From the NCBI GenBank assembly GCA_006384855.1, contig VCJN01002541.1:23419-87418 (forward strand): a stretch of DNA of 64,000 nucleotides. Reading direction: 5' to 3'. A model generated the notes under the pieces. The model saw only the letters and a list, made by a program, of their open reading frames with translations, ran no database searches and was not told the DNA's origin. Position 1 is the first letter of the stretch. Every line of letters begins with the position of its first letter. This document shows, one piece after another, positions 1-12,438 of this stretch. This stretch comes from Tetraselmis striata. Taxonomy: Eukaryota > Chlorophyta > Chlorodendrophyceae > Chlorodendrales > Chlorodendraceae. Position numbers and translations under genes: made by a program.

Positions 1-390
1 TGACCAGGCTGTTTCGCAGCGACAGCAACAGCGGCAGCGCATATAAGAGGCTCGATCACCTTGCGGCAGGCACTCTTTTGTGAGACTTCGAGCAGTGAGG
101 CCGAATACGGATGTGGTGACGCTGCCCTGCAATCCAGCAGGTGGTTGACGCCGGTTGCCGATGCCCCGGTTGAGGCCGGTCTCGTGCTGCGGTGGCAGCA
201 GCCCGCGCGCGCCCGCACCGTCCAGCTAGATGACGACGCATTTTTTTTCATGCTTATTATCTTGTGCTGGTAGTGATGGTCAGGATGATTAGTCGCTACT
301 GGTACTGGTACTGATGATGGTATTTATTAAACTCATTTGATAATAATGGTATTTATTATATGGTATTTTGATGGTATTTATTTAACATAT
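1..390. other. No recognisable gene
   Basis: Only short, mutually overlapping frames are present and none has a recognisable motif. The right half (about 240-390) is AT-rich with ATGGTATTTATT-like simple repetition. I see no RNA gene or element end. Confidence 0.5.
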
Positions 391-1096
391 GCGACTTCCC
401 TGGCGGTCCTTCCGCCCCGACCTCATGCTTCCTTCGTGGCCAGTCCGTTCAGGCACTTCGGAACTTCGCCGCTAGCCAACCTGCTGAGTTCCGCCGTCAC
501 ATGTCGCGCACACGGCGGGGGCTGTTGCAGCGGGTCTCTGCTTGCGTGCATGGTGCCATGGGCGGCATTCTCTCTGCCGGTGTGCATGTGGCCAAGTATG
601 ATGCGTGCGTGGGCTCGTGCCCATACATTCTGCATCTCCTCTTGCTACTGCTTCCACTTCGTAGTAGTTGTAGAGGACCTTTTCGATGGTCCTTTTTGGT
701 GATTTCCTGATATCGCCTTCTGCAGCTAGCTCATGTAAATAAATTAAGCATATGGTTACATGAGCTAGCTGCAAAAGGCGATCAAGGAAACCACCCGAAA
801 AGGCAATGGGAAATGTCCACTACATCAGTTGCGCGGTGGAAGCAGCACCAGAAGAGAGTGCGGAATGAGCACGAGCAGACGCATCAGACTTGGCCGTCTG
901 CACTCCGGCAGAGAGAATGCCGCCCAAGGCACCATGCACGCAAGCAGAGACTCGCTGCAACAACCCCCGCCAAGTGCGCGACAAGTGATGGCGGAACTCA
1001 GCGGGCTGGCTGGCAACAAAGTTCCGAAGAGCCTGGACGGACTGACCACGAAGGAAGCATGAAGTCGGGGCGGAAGGACCGCCAGGGAAGTTGCGC
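391..1096. repeat. Large foldback (inverted) repeat, two ~345-bp arms
   Basis: Bases 391-738 and the reverse complement of 755-1096 align over their whole length at roughly 80% by eye. A spacer of only 16 bases separates the arms. Both inner ends carry the same motif, GCAGCTAGCTCATGTAA (722-738; inverted at 755-771). Both arms share the same open frame reading inward to the spacer, with peptides such as VSACVHGAMGGILSAGV on the left and VSACVHGALGGILSAGV on the right. This suggests two copies of one element joined head to head, or a foldback transposon. I do not recognise the peptide. A third, shorter copy lies at 17.4-17.6 kb. Confidence 0.8.
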
Positions 1097-4000
1097 ACAG
1101 CAAGAAACACCGCGAAGATGTAGACCACCGTTAAAACGGATTTTCCGAGGCGGCCGCGGTCCACAACCACAAAAGAGTAGTAGCGGTGAACACCCTGCAC
1201 TGGGGCGGAAGACACCCGGCCCGCCGCGAGCTTTTTGTGCTCCGCCTCGGTCGCCGCGATCCCCGGGGTGCACCAGCGGGGTCGTTGCCCCAAGTGGGGG
1301 TCGTGGAGGACACGCACGCGAAATCGATCATGTAATCGCCCGGCCCCCCCCCCCCCCCCTCAATATATGGTATTGATTTTTAAAACGTATCTTCTCATCA
1401 CGACCTGCTGAGAAGCATATATTCCCGAGCCGGACACTGAGCCGCGCGGTGCGCGCTTGTGTACTCCGGTCCTCGCCCTCCCTGCGCCCCTCGCGGGGTG
1501 CATAGAACCTAGCCCCCCCCCCCCCCCCACACACACACACCCCCGCACAGCTAGCTTACACGCCCTGCCGCGCGGTGCAACGATATCGCGGTGCAAATAT
1601 CGCAGTCGTGGGCGTTTTGAGACACCGCCCGTCGTCGACTTCGTTCAGTTTCAAATTCGAAACGCCCGACGCAAGAAAGAGCACCTAGTACCCACAAGGT
1701 GTACTACGGCTCCGCCCGCTCTGGGAATTGGCGGTTGTACCTCATGTTCGACATATAAAAGCTATCTTCCGGAGATGTTTGTCGAGGCGACAGGGGGGGG
1801 GGGGGGGGTTACTTCGGCGGTAGGGGTAGTGGCCGACCCGTCTTCCGTAGCGGCACCATGTGTCGTAGATAGTCGGCCGTGGGGGATCCTCTCCGGTAGA
1901 TGACGGCGCGCGTCCCGCGGAAGGCACGCCGCGCAGTGAGGGGGAGGGCCGACCCCTCTCCAGTCCCAAGCGCCCCCACTTGGATACATGGCATGGCACT
2001 ATTGAACACCATATGTGCGTCTATATGGCATGGCTGCAAAATCATGGGACCAACTGTGCGTAGCGCGCAAATGCGTGTCAGCGATTCATTGCATACACAA
2101 CAAAGCGTGTTGGAGTCGTATCTTGTCGGTATGGATCTGACGCCACCCACCCACCGAATCGCACCTAATCGTCGCACCCACAGGAGAATATGGACAACGC
2201 TCTCGGTTGACATTATCGTCCTTGCGTTCCCATCGCCCGAGCCCTCCCGAGCCCAGCCAGACGCCCAACTGCCGGCCATGTTCCAGTGTTTCCATCACCG
2301 GGAATAGAAGCCTTACTCTCACCGGAAATGCGAGTGTGGCATGTATTGCCTTAGCCGGAACCCCGACCACTCGGCGCCCACGGGTGCGTGCCCTCCTCCC
2401 CTCGAGGTCGGCAGTTATTGTACTCAATTCGTCCTTTGAAATCTGATGTAATATGCTGAGGAACTACAATGCGTTGGATGGCACATTTTATCGTGTCGCC
2501 CCTCGCACGACCCCCCCCCCCCCCCCCCCCCGGGAAACGACGACCGCCCGTATTTCCTTCCAAAGGAACGGGGGGCGACAGTTTTATATTGAGGGAGGGC
2601 ATCATGTTGGATAATCATAGGCAGCCGTGAAGGCCGCAACCTCAGGCAACAACATCTGCGGCGGAGCGGAGCTGCCAACCCTGCAGTGTACCGCCAATTT
2701 CCACCCCCAAAGATTGTGACAAGCTAGCCACATGGATCGGCGTGATGCTGCTTCGCTTGGACCCGCGCAAAATTACACGGATCTTCGCACTTGGCAAGAA
2801 GTTGTGATGAGAATCGCTGGTGGCAGTAAATGCACGCGCATCGCCGTGCGGATGTAAAGATCCGTGACCGCCAGTTACTCCCCCCCCCCCCCCCCCCACC
2901 CACCCACCACCACCACCACCACTGCCACCACCACCTACCCCCGCCCCCACCCTAACCCCCACTATCGGCGGTTTGTAATGGGCGTGCCTACTCATGAAGG
3001 GCATGCATGCGAGCATATTATTTGCTCTTTAATCGGCGCCCGCCGCCAGGCAGCGGCCCAACACCATGAGCGGAGGATCTTGGGTGCGGCAAGCCTGGCG
3101 GCACCACCCCCACCTCCACGTGGTGGGCGCTGGTAACCCCTAAGACCCATGCCCGATTGGGTGCGGCAGGAGGCGAAGCGGGGTGGTCGGTTGTGGCGGG
3201 TCCTCGGATCCTGCGACGACCGGCGAGCCCTAGGGGGGGCTTTTCAAATAATACTCGTAGTCCCGGCAGCGCATGCTGGCGCCGCCGGGCAGCAACCGTG
3301 TACGGGGGGCTGCTAAAAATAATTCATGTTTGACCTCGGCCTCGCGTCGGCCTCTCAAAGATCCGCCTACAGGTGGGGATTGGGGTCTGCACGACTTGGA
3401 CGGGGGCAGCCTACTCGCCATGGTTGTTCGAAATAACATCGTGTTGTCATAGCACGGTACGACCCGCGACCGACATGCAGAAGATCTGGCGTACGGGACC
3501 CCCCCCCCCCCCCCCCGCCCCCCGTATGTGTTCCACCTGTGAATCACTCGAATACCGGCCTAGTAGTACAATGGAGTGTTTGGCGCGCCCTACGGCCGAC
3601 CCGTTGGGAACACCCGCCGGGAAACCCTCAACCGTCCCCTGAGAAAGGGCGAGGGCGGCGAGCGCAAGGAGACGGGAGCCCGTCACTTAAAGCCGGGGCG
3701 GGTGTTCGGGGGTGGAGAGGCCGGGCATGGCAGCGACGCAGGGGTCAGGAGACAGGAGCCGGAGTGCCCGAAGGGAGTCGCAGCCATCACTAGACTCCCA
3801 GACTGTCTCGTTATTATATTGCAATAACCCGTAATATCAATTTCTCCACGGAATGGACGTATAATCGCCGTATATACCGTGCAATCGCCACTACTCTGCT
3901 AGGCCCGGTAGTCGCAATGGCGTGCCCGGCTCGCCCGCGTTCCGTGATATGCTACCATTAGCATGTTGTGCCATCCCCATAGGACATTAGACCCACATGC

Positions 4001-4725
4001 ATCGCGCATCGTGCGGCTACCCGTAATCGTTGGGACTTTCGCCACACTATACGTTAACGCCTCACAAGCTCCGTGACAACGCAACGGCCAACGGTACCGT
4101 AGGTCTCAAACCGGCTAAGCTGCAGTCGCGCGAACACTGAACCATGCATCGCAGCAGCGCCGGAGCGCAAGTGACTAGCCCCTATCAACCCCCGCCGTTG
4201 CGAGCCGACAGTGCCGAGTAGTGGTGTGCCATGGGGAGTCACAACTCCAAGCGCCGTATTCCCGAGGGCAAGGAGGGCGGGATGTCTGCCGAGGGGATTC
4301 AGGAAGAGGTGATAAAGAGAATGTGCTGCCGCGCGTATGAAGCATGTTTATCGAGGACTCACTTTTACGACAATCACAGATAGACAAGCCTCCGGACACC
4401 GCCTCGCCCGTCGCAGCCGGCGATGATCGCGCCTCTGTTGCACCGTACGTCCGTCACGCCTCTGCTCCGTCCGGACCCGGTCAGACCGAAACGCGGGCGA
4501 GCCGGGTGATGCATCGATACCGTCGCCGCCGCCATCGCCCCCGCCTTCCTCTCCACCGCTCCCGTCTTAGACATGCGAGGACTTCTTGCACCTTGCGGAG
4601 ACTGTGGTAGTGCGGGTTCTTGGGTGAGGCGCCCTCGCTGCTATTGCTAGGAGTAACACATCCTAGCTCCGTTATAGTGGGGTGTTGTCTACTGAGTACG
4701 CGACCCGCGCGGAAATTCCTGCAGG
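1097..4725. other. Gene-free GC-rich stretch with C/G homopolymers
   Basis: No coding region could be supported. The stretch is marked by runs of about 12-20 C or G near 1,340, 1,515, 1,795, 2,512, 2,880 and 3,500. Frames covering them encode only meaningless poly-Pro or poly-Gly. From about 1,140 to 1,330 a minus-strand frame continues from the foldback arm without a recognisable domain. From 3,830 to 4,700 the base composition is more even and equally featureless. Confidence 0.5.
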
Positions 4726-5500
4726 GATATGTTTGACAACGCAGAGCATCAACACATGGCAGTCATGTGGCATATGATGCATGGAGCGGTCATCCACTAC
4801 CTGAGAGACTGCGAGGAGTGTGACGCTCCTGCTGACAGTGAGGAGTGCCAGCGTGTCAACGAGTACATACATCAAGAAGCAGCGGGAGGAGGGCTTCAAC
4901 TGCCTGCTGACCTATGCGCAGATGTGCAACAAGTATTTGCCTGATGAGATGATGAAACTGAACATGCACAATATGGTCTGCCGAGTCAGAGCCCATGAGG
5001 CAGCCAAGAGCGGCACTGCCCGCGACTCAGAGCTTTGGATGGAGCGTACCGTGCCCCCCCCCCCCCCCCCCCGCTTGCTCTCATACGCAATGTGTCTTGA
5101 CTGTTGTCATATGAATGCATGCCCTATGTCATATGCATATGCTTGACGTGAAGTGCGTGGCTAGAGGCAGTGGGACTACTGACACGTAGCGGGCATACGG
5201 GCGGTAGCTCTTATTTGAGGCACGCATCATCAAGTTCCTGCGTGCAGGCCAGGACTCAGACTTCCCTAGCCTGCCTTTGTGGCTTCCAGGCTTTGCTGGA
5301 CAGTGGGAGGCCGCTGGCGCAGACGATGCGGTGGATATGTTTGAGGGCACGGGCGGGGCCGGGCTGCACAGGCGCCGCCGTGCAGCTAGAAACCTCAGCC
5401 GCCCCCGCCCGCCATCTGGGCAGCCTGCGCAATGGCGCTGGATAAGTACTGTCAAGGAACTGGCACACTGGAGTATGGGAGGGCTGCGAGGTGGCACTGG
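4726..5500 (+). pseudogene. Degraded TNP2-like (CACTA) transposase fragment
   Basis: This is a remnant of the C-terminal part of a CACTA/En-Spm (TNP2-type) transposase. The peptide LNMHNMVCRVRAHE, followed by SELWMERT, parallels SNLHVLVCRLAAQEK followed by VEMFLERG in the intact transposase at 50.6-55.7 kb. The frame shifts once near 4,870, within NEYI/KKQREEGF, so the copy is broken. After WMER comes a GT donor and a run of 18 C (5,055-5,072), at the same relative position as an intron start in the intact gene. Frames after the C run (about 5,210-5,500) may be later exons but are not convincing. It probably belongs to the same remnant as the next feature. Confidence 0.6.
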
Positions 5501-6123
5501 CTAAGTATTGTGAAGGAGCTGGCACACTGGAGCATGAGCTGGCCTGGCTGAAGGACGAATATTACGCAAGGGGGCTCGACTCCCATGACATCAAGTGACC
5601 CCCTCCCCCCCGCCGCCCTCCCCCCCCCCCGGCCCCATGCGGCCCTCTACCAATTAGCGGGAATCGTATCGCAGGCGCATGTCATAGGTCATTATCTTAA
5701 CGCAGCATGTTCCGGGTATATACTCAACTTCCTACTACCATTTGAACCGCCTATTTACTACATACCCAGCTGCGCGTTCTACCCCGGCCGGCGCGCTGGC
5801 GCCCCGCTGCCCCGGCCTCGCTAGCAAAGGAAATGCGGTTTGTGAAATCGACGGACACGAGTCGATTTCACTCTTGTCTGTGGTCAAGAATGGTTTATTC
5901 TGATTTTTCATTATGATTAATGAGGTTGTTGCACTATCCCGCAGGCACAACCTGTATCACCATTGCAAGACAAGGTAGGGGACATCATTCTCAGCTACCT
6001 CTGTATCGTACACTAGGACACAAGGACGGAGCGCAACTACTGGATAAAGGCACCCCCTCCTCCCACGCATGACTCCAAACTGCCTACATAGTGTAGCCCT
6101 GCTGAGTTTCGGTATATATACAC

Positions 6124-6597
6124 ATGCAGGTTGTGCATGAGAAGCCCGAGACACGGAGGCATGTGGTGTTCAAGCACAAGACATGGGACGAGCAGTGGGT
6201 GCCCATTGATGAGTACGGCAAGCAAGCCATACTGCGAGACATGCCTGCCGAGGTGGAGGAGCATGACAACGGCGTGAATGTTTGGAAAGTGTTGTACTTC
6301 CTAGAGGTGACCCACACCAGCCCTTCGCTGCCGGACCTCACCCTCGCAGTGTGCCGACTGCACGCATTTGACCGCATGGTGATATACGGTCCCCCCTCGG
6401 CACCGGTGTGTGGCAGAGCAAGGCGCCCTTTCGGCCAAACATTCGCAAGGGGCATGACGCCTTCCTTGTCGCGCTGAAGCACACCGAGGAGAAACTGTGT
6501 TGCTTCTATGATGATACGGACATAGTGACAGACCAGCACTTATCCAAGTTTGGCATGTCCTCACATGATGTGGGGGCAGTATGCGTGGTGCACATAT
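6124..6597 (+). pseudogene. C-terminal exon of TNP2-like transposase, broken
   Basis: The frame starts MQVVHEKPETRRHVVFKHKT and shifts once near 6,400 into a second frame ending in SKFGMSSHDVG. The equivalent stretch in copy B (39,115-39,620) keeps the same peptide order: EKPETRRHVVF, YFLEVTHT, PDLTLVVCRL, VVWQSNA, KHIEEKLRCF, SRFGMSSHDVG. The middle resembles the last exon of the intact CACTA transposase (YFVVAERH, then PPVVFAVGDAH, then LWEGPINTVFQQDF). I therefore infer the C-terminal domain of a related transposase. The frameshift makes this copy non-functional. Confidence 0.55.
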
Positions 6598-7322
6598 AAC
6601 ACAGTGACCATGCACTACTAGCTGAATTCCCGTATAGTTTGTAACTGTAATTGATCAAAGTTCTGCTGCCCAGCAATTCCGCGCAGCGCCCCGGCGCCGC
6701 TGATGATGCCATGCGCACCCACCGCCCAAATAAACCTAGCCCCCTTAGCAATCTGAATCGACGGCGGTTCTTAAGCAGCCCCTGCAGGCAGTCTGCTAGG
6801 TACGAGGGACTGCAAAGGGAGGTGGCACAGTTGGGACAGTCATAGGGATAAGGCTTGCCATACTGTCACACAATGCTAAAATTACAGCACTTGTGCGTGC
6901 TTCTACTCGCTATTTTACGTGCAATAACTATGTGCGAGGACGTGCAACTATGCCTCACCTCTACCTCGAAGCACTTTGGTTGATGGCTCAGGCAACTATG
7001 CCTCATATGTCCGCAGTCTACTCTCCCCAGGGGGGGTGGAGCATCTCATGAGCTGATTTCACTGCAAACTTTTGTGAGTCGACCAGCATTATATAGTACA
7101 AGGTCATGGCTGCCGGACGGTATCTATCCGCCCATTGCAGGATTGGAGTCATTACGGCGGCCGCTCGCCCAGTGCCCTCGTCGTCCACGCCCCACGGGAT
7201 GATGGGGTACGGAAAGAAGCCCGCCCCGAGTGCTGCAGCTCCACTTGCTGGGTGCGTGGAATCGGGGACGATGCCACCTGCCAGGCCGGCTTCCCAAGCA
7301 ATTATTGGCAGCCTCCATCAGT

Positions 7323-7820
7323 CTATCTGCGCACATTGATCACCGTGTCACGGGGATGGTTCAAGTGCATGGAGCGGGACAGCATGGCCGTAGCCGCGAG
7401 CGCCATTGCCGTGAGCAGCTTGAACTGGTCGACGAAGACTTCCCGCAGCTTTGGGTTCCCTTCTGGGTCCTTCTCGATGCACACCTCCAGGGCGCGGTAC
7501 ATCTCAGCCCGCGCCGCAGCGAGCCATATCCGGTCGACTTCGCTAAACATGTCTCTATCAGAAACCCGGGTATCGTCCGGCGCGGCTATGAGGACGAACT
7601 TCCAGCCCCGGAGACCCTCTGCCCCAACGGCGAGGATGCCCGGCCATGATTGTTCCTTGTCAAGACTTGCATACATGTTGGTGTCGGTCATGCGGGTTGG
7701 AACCCAACCTGGCCCGAGATGGGTGCACCCCCTCTCCACCAGTTCATTGGTGAGGTAATGGCTGAACTCCGTAGGGACGCCGTCATACGCTTCGTGCTCC
7801 CGGCGGTGGCGCTTGGCCAT
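7323..7820 (-). CDS. Hypothetical ORF of the CACTA-related element (copy A)
   Basis: This 165-residue frame starts MAKRHRREHEAYDGVPTEF. I do not recognise the family. The central part (LRGWKFVLIAAPDDTRVSD, then AEMYRALEVCIEKDPEGNPK) is conserved at 42,652-42,933 on the minus strand of copy B (LRGWKFFTLDAPDDTPVSD, ASEVCIVKNPLGNLK). Conservation of the protein between two diverged copies argues that it is or was coding. It is convergent with the transposase remnant upstream, so it may be the second gene of that element. A GC-rich start region and the lack of clear splice sites leave the true ends uncertain. Confidence 0.45.
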   Translation of the reverse strand: MAKRHRREHEAYDGVPTEFSHYLTNELVERGCTHLGPGWVPTRMTDTNMYASLDKEQSWPGILAVGAEGLRGWKFVLIAAPDDTRVSDRDMFSEVDRIWLAAARAEMYRALEVCIEKDPEGNPKLREVFVDQFKLLTAMALAATAMLSRSMHLNHPRDTVINVRR

Positions 7821-8910
7821 AGTGGGCGAGGCGAGGAACCGTGGATATGGTGGGTAACGATGGGTGCCGGCGGCGGGTGGGTGCTGGTGGACCAGCTAGG
7901 TTTGCTTTGGGTTCGGTAGCTGGGAGAAGCCGACAATTTTGATGCACTACTACGACAAGTCGTCGGCAACCCTGACCGCCAACGTGTCTCAGCCGCTTCT
8001 TTCACTATTTGGGCTTGTGCAGACGCGAAAAGTCGATTAGCGGAGCGGAGTAAGCCAGATATCGCGACCCATTCCCCGATAAGGGGTGCCTAAGCGGCCG
8101 AATTACGATTCTGTAGAAAGTGTGTGTCAAATGTCTCGACGTGTAAACGCTAAATACGGTAAATTGTACGGGACATTACGCGATGGCTACCCAGCAAGCC
8201 GGAGTGGGGTATATAACATCGGAGCGCGATGAGAAGTCGTCCAGGCGCGGCGCCGGACTTAGATCTTTTAAAACCAGCATATGCGCCCACCTGATGCACA
8301 CTCGCACCCCCTAGACAATACCGTAGCTGCTCGTCCCCCAACACGCACCTTCCATCACGGCCACCCACGCCAAGCGAATTCCAGGCACCCTCTACGGCAA
8401 AGCTGTGACGAGGGGGCATGAGGGCATGACCAGCATACCACTCGGTGCTCTGTGCAGCACGGGCCGCATCGTTGAGGACGGGAGGCACTGTTCCGCGGCC
8501 AAGCGACCAACAGCCATATCCGCGTTTACCCAGAGCAACCCCAGTAGGGCGAGGACGTGCTCGGCTATGCTTTCGCGGACCAACTGAACAACTGCGCTGA
8601 GCAAAGCAGTACGGCGCGGGCGGCAAGAAGCACATGCTTGAGGCAGGTTTTCAAGTGTCCGATTCGGCGGTCGTCACGCTGTATTTTACCTCGTGCGTAC
8701 CCGACGCGACGCGTGCCCAGATATTGAACCTAGCACCCGAGGCGGCGCCCCCCCCCCCCCCCCCCCCGCGCGCAGGAACTGACATCGGCACTGGCGTTAA
8801 GAACGCCTCCGCCGACGGTCCACCCCATACTCGCACTACGAGCCGGGGGCTGGAGTCCACCATGAAAGCGACCCTACGACCCTTTAGGGTCCCCTTACAC
8901 TGAGTCCGCG

Positions 8911-10268
8911 GGTGGCTGACATGTCTTCGTGGAGGATTTGAATTTCACAGGCGTTGACCGCCCCATGCCGTGTTTTTGTTGTTGCTCACGCGGCCAAGGA
9001 CAAGGCGGTGCTGTCGGATGTCACCTTTGGCGAATGTCAACCGCGCGACACTCAGACGGGAATCCCTTTCCCACTGGAGAAGACGTCGAAGTTTCCCGTC
9101 GCCGCGCCCCCGTACATCGAGCGGATCTGCTACGCTACCTTCAACTACCGTAGTGGCTACACAGCCGCAAGCCACATCTACGCCAAGGAGACCGTCATGG
9201 CCGGGTTCCGAGCAGAATACACCCCCTCTCAACCCCACTGCGACCATTTCCTTGTGGGTTGTGCTGACGGTGCACCTTGTGATGTCCATGAAGCAGAGGA
9301 ACGTGACGAACTACCTCGCTCGGCACTGCTTCCAGGATGAGGGCAAGGAGCCAAGGACGGCCAAGGATGAGATAGGAAGAAGGGGCCATTGCCGAGCGAG
9401 GACCGACTCGCGAAGGCCCTCGACCTTGCAGAGGCATGGCAGCAGAGCCAATCGGGAAGGTACTACATACCAACAAGCCGGCAAGTGCCCCCCTTTAGAC
9501 GTGATGTTCAAGGACGAGGAGGAGGTGTGCGAGGTGACGCCGCAATGGGAAGCCGTAGGTGAGTCGCATTTGTTTTCGCACTCGTTCGATTACACAACCA
9601 CCACCGTAACGCAATCAACACGCATACTGACTTTCGCAGTTGCTATGTCAGATAGATCCCCGCCCAGTCCCTAGCTACGTTTGGCGGTAAGCCGATCGTA
9701 TCGAATGTTTAGCGCAACAAGGTCGTGTCGCTGCCGCTGGCGTGCACCTACCGCCGCGTCGCCAAGGCTCCACGGCTTGCTGGCGGGCGTGCTGGCGCAG
9801 CAACAGAAGAGGGCGGGCGGCATCATCAAGCACAACACCAACGCGGTCAAGAACCTGGCCGCCACGCAAGCCGTCTCCGGCGACAACGTCGACGAGGGCA
9901 GTAGCCCGGAGCCCCCGGCCAAGAAGGCCCAGCAGCCCGCCAAGCCGGCGGCTGGAGTGCCGGCCCGGGGCCTTGGTGGTGCCGGGGCTAGGGCGGACGG
10001 TGGGGCGTTCGGGTCGTGGGCCGGCCGCCATGCCGCCGTAGCCGCTGCCTCCACCCGCGAGCAGCAGGCCGGGCGCCGTGGCGGTCCTGGCCGAAACCGG
10101 ATGTACATGATTTATTCCGCTCGCCCATTGCCGGCGCGCGCCTCGTTGCCCACTGCCGCTTACCCGCTCACTGGCACTGCCGCGCTCGCGCTATCGCGGA
10201 ATAGGCCAGAGCGCAGCGAGACTGTCGGACTTTTAGAGGCAGATCCTGAAATAGTAGTCCGCTGTTGA
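8911..10268 (+). pseudogene. Possible coding remnant, unrecognised
   Basis: Two stretches look more gene-like than their surroundings. One, at about 8,954-9,340, contains TSKFPVAAPPYIERICYATF and HIYAKETVMAGFRAEY. The other, at about 9,780-9,970, reads LAQQQKRAGGIIKHNTNAV and then a Lys/Pro/Ala-rich segment. A GTGAGT donor-like site follows 9,550. I could not join these into one reading frame and recognise no domain. They may be exons of a decayed gene, or chance. Confidence 0.25.
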
Positions 10269-12160
10269 TTATGCGCCGTGATGATGAATGATATGCGCCT
10301 GATGCACTTTAATACGAGTATGTCACGAAATGATGACTACATATACGAGTATAGGGCATACGGTTTGTAAGATTACATGATAAATATAGGGTACTACAAT
10401 ATAATTACGAAGTCGCGCGGGAGCCCAGTGATGCATGCATCACATGCCTCGCTCGTTGCAGAGCACATGGCCCCTTATTCGGTATGCAGCAACTAATAGC
10501 CTTGCCAATACACTGAAGCCACTGATCGCGTTGATAGGTATGGATGAATAACGATGCGGAACTAGGGGGGGGGGTGCCTGGGGTGATGGGGGGTGTTCCG
10601 GCGCAGCCGTAGCGACAACTCAGCGTACGGGTACTAATTCGGCTAATAACGCCCCTGTGCAGGCTGCCACGATACGTACGGGTACTAATTCGTGTACTAA
10701 TTCACCCCAGCGAGGGCTGACAGGCCGCCATTTCGGCGAGTTTTTAGTACGGGTACTAATTCGTGTACTAATTCGCCGAATTACCTGGTATTGGCCAATC
10801 ATCGTGCGCCAAGGATATGAAATAGAAGCCCGCCGTACAGTTCAGACCGTGGGATGCTGAATTAGTTTATACGGATCTTGGCATCGCGCTCAGCTGCCGT
10901 CAGATCCTCGCCTCGAACCTAACCGAAGCAGGGTCCCGGAGGGAGTACAGGGTAGTTCGGGTACCAGAAGATAAGACGCGAGTTCCGAGCATCTGAGATT
11001 AACGTATAATCCCTAATCGCCTCCTGCTGCTTGCTCATGTAAATATATCATCCCAAAAAGCTTCTAATAGAACTACGGTAGATAACATGGTCGCTACCTG
11101 CATGAGATACTAAGGATTACACATATGGGGATAGATGGACATATGGATTCGTCGCTGCTGGAATTGTATAGATCGAGCCTGGGATGTATAGATACAGTTG
11201 ATGGCAGCAACGGCGCAGCAGCACAATGTCTGCGGAATCATCGTCAACTCACACCCTCCGTACAGAGCAGAACGCGTGTCCGATCCCTGCCGCCCGTCAT
11301 CTCTCGGGCTCGCGTGCCTGTTATCGTAGCGCTGTCCTAGCTAGAAGTCGGTAGTTCGATAGTGCTCCTGCTGCCGTGCCATGGCGGCCGCCCATGTATC
11401 ACCTCTGTATCGGGCCGGTGCTGAGCGTCTAAGCAATCTAGACAAGCCGTCATGGCAGCGTCCAAGTCCAGCGAGGCTCAGCAGCCCCGACCTGCGTGGA
11501 GTTTGGGGGCAGGAATCGAGGACCTTAACCTGAAGGCTGGCCATGTTCTCTAGGATTGGGCGCGCTCAAAGGTGGATTCGATTCCAAAGCGCGGCAAGGG
11601 AACAAAGAACTCAGTAGGTAAAGCCCGTCGCGCGAGAACGCAGGCCGCCGCCACATTTACTGCTGCGACTTGGCGCGACTGGGTTCTCTTGCCGCTCAAT
11701 CCAGTGCTCTGGGTGATAGGTACGTTTCTGTTAAACCGAGGGTAACCTGACTCATCGTCTCGTGCATAGTCATACCTGAGGACAACAAGGGCAGCCATAG
11801 TTGCCCCGTAACGTTGTACACCAAGGTATTTAACCGCATGACGCGCACTAAGCTAAAAAGCTACGGGTACAGCGGCTGGTGCGTCAGTAATATCATTCCC
11901 GGTAGCGAGCGAGGGGGTAACCTCTTCTGACAACCGCCAAGCACTTGTGTATGAGTAATAACATATTCAACTGCAATCCCATACCGTTGTGGCCGGTGCC
12001 TGCACTCCATCCCGTAGGATGTATTTACTGAGATAAAGAATCCTGGCGTTGCTCTTGCAGACAATTTCTCATCCCCTGCTGTGAAGCCTGCATCGGCTGA
12101 GCGCATAGTTTACAGCGAAAGGATGCCGGCATTGCCTTCTGTTTCCCCTTCTCCCCTTTT
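10269..12160. other. No recognisable gene; one short repeat cluster
   Basis: No open frame here has a recognisable motif. Between 10,620 and 10,790 the motif GTACGGGTACTAATTCG occurs three times, two copies being followed by TGTACTAATTC. At 11,017-11,043 a diverged copy of the TCGCCTTCTGCAGCTAGC…CATGTAA motif occurs. The rest is featureless. Confidence 0.5.
10620..10790. repeat. Short repeats of GTACGGGTACTAATTCG
   Basis: Three copies lie at about 10,625, 10,675 and 10,748, two of them extended by TGTACTAATTC. Spacing is irregular (about 50 and 73 bases). Similar GTAC-rich motifs (GTACGGGTACT, GGGTACTCG) cluster inside both ends of the CACTA element at 47.8 and 55.8-56.0 kb and near 63,570. 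The cluster could be a relic of a related element's end. Confidence 0.6.
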
Positions 12161-12407
12161 CCAGCATGTGAGAGCGTCAAGGCAAGATGCATCAGATGTG
12201 GCGAATTCACCGGTGTGGAGCGGAATGGCCCCACTGACTATCTCAGGTATGTAAAATACATCTTAGAACTCAGCTTAGATACGTATGTCCTTCATAGTGG
12301 ACAGTATCCTACTGGGCCAGGTGGGGGGAGACTTCTGGACCCGCATCAGCCAGGCTCGTTATTGCATGCCTGTGGCGCATGTCTAGTCGTGCCTGCGCTT
12401 CTGACCC

Positions 12408-12438
<31 letters not shown>

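Larger units (their letters stand above)
5760..8910. mobile_element. Decayed CACTA-related element, copy A
   Basis: The whole interval is repeated, diverged and with different insertions, at 38.7-44.1 kb (copy B). Matching landmarks are GCTAGCAAAGGAAATGCG near 5,820, the ORF at 6,124-6,597, the CGCAGCGCCCCGGCGCCGCT segment near 6,680, the minus-strand ORF at 7,323-7,820, and a C run at about 8,750. Copy A lacks the 0.8- and 1.4-kb segments found in copy B. With the transposase fragment just upstream, it looks like the 3' part of a TNP2-type element plus a second, convergent gene. No terminal repeats were found for this copy. Confidence 0.65.

Noticed and set aside
1300-3550. Pro-rich and Gly-rich proteins around C/G runs
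   Set aside because: The homopolymer gives poly-Pro/Gly on the two strands in all frames. No flanking domain or splice structure supports them.
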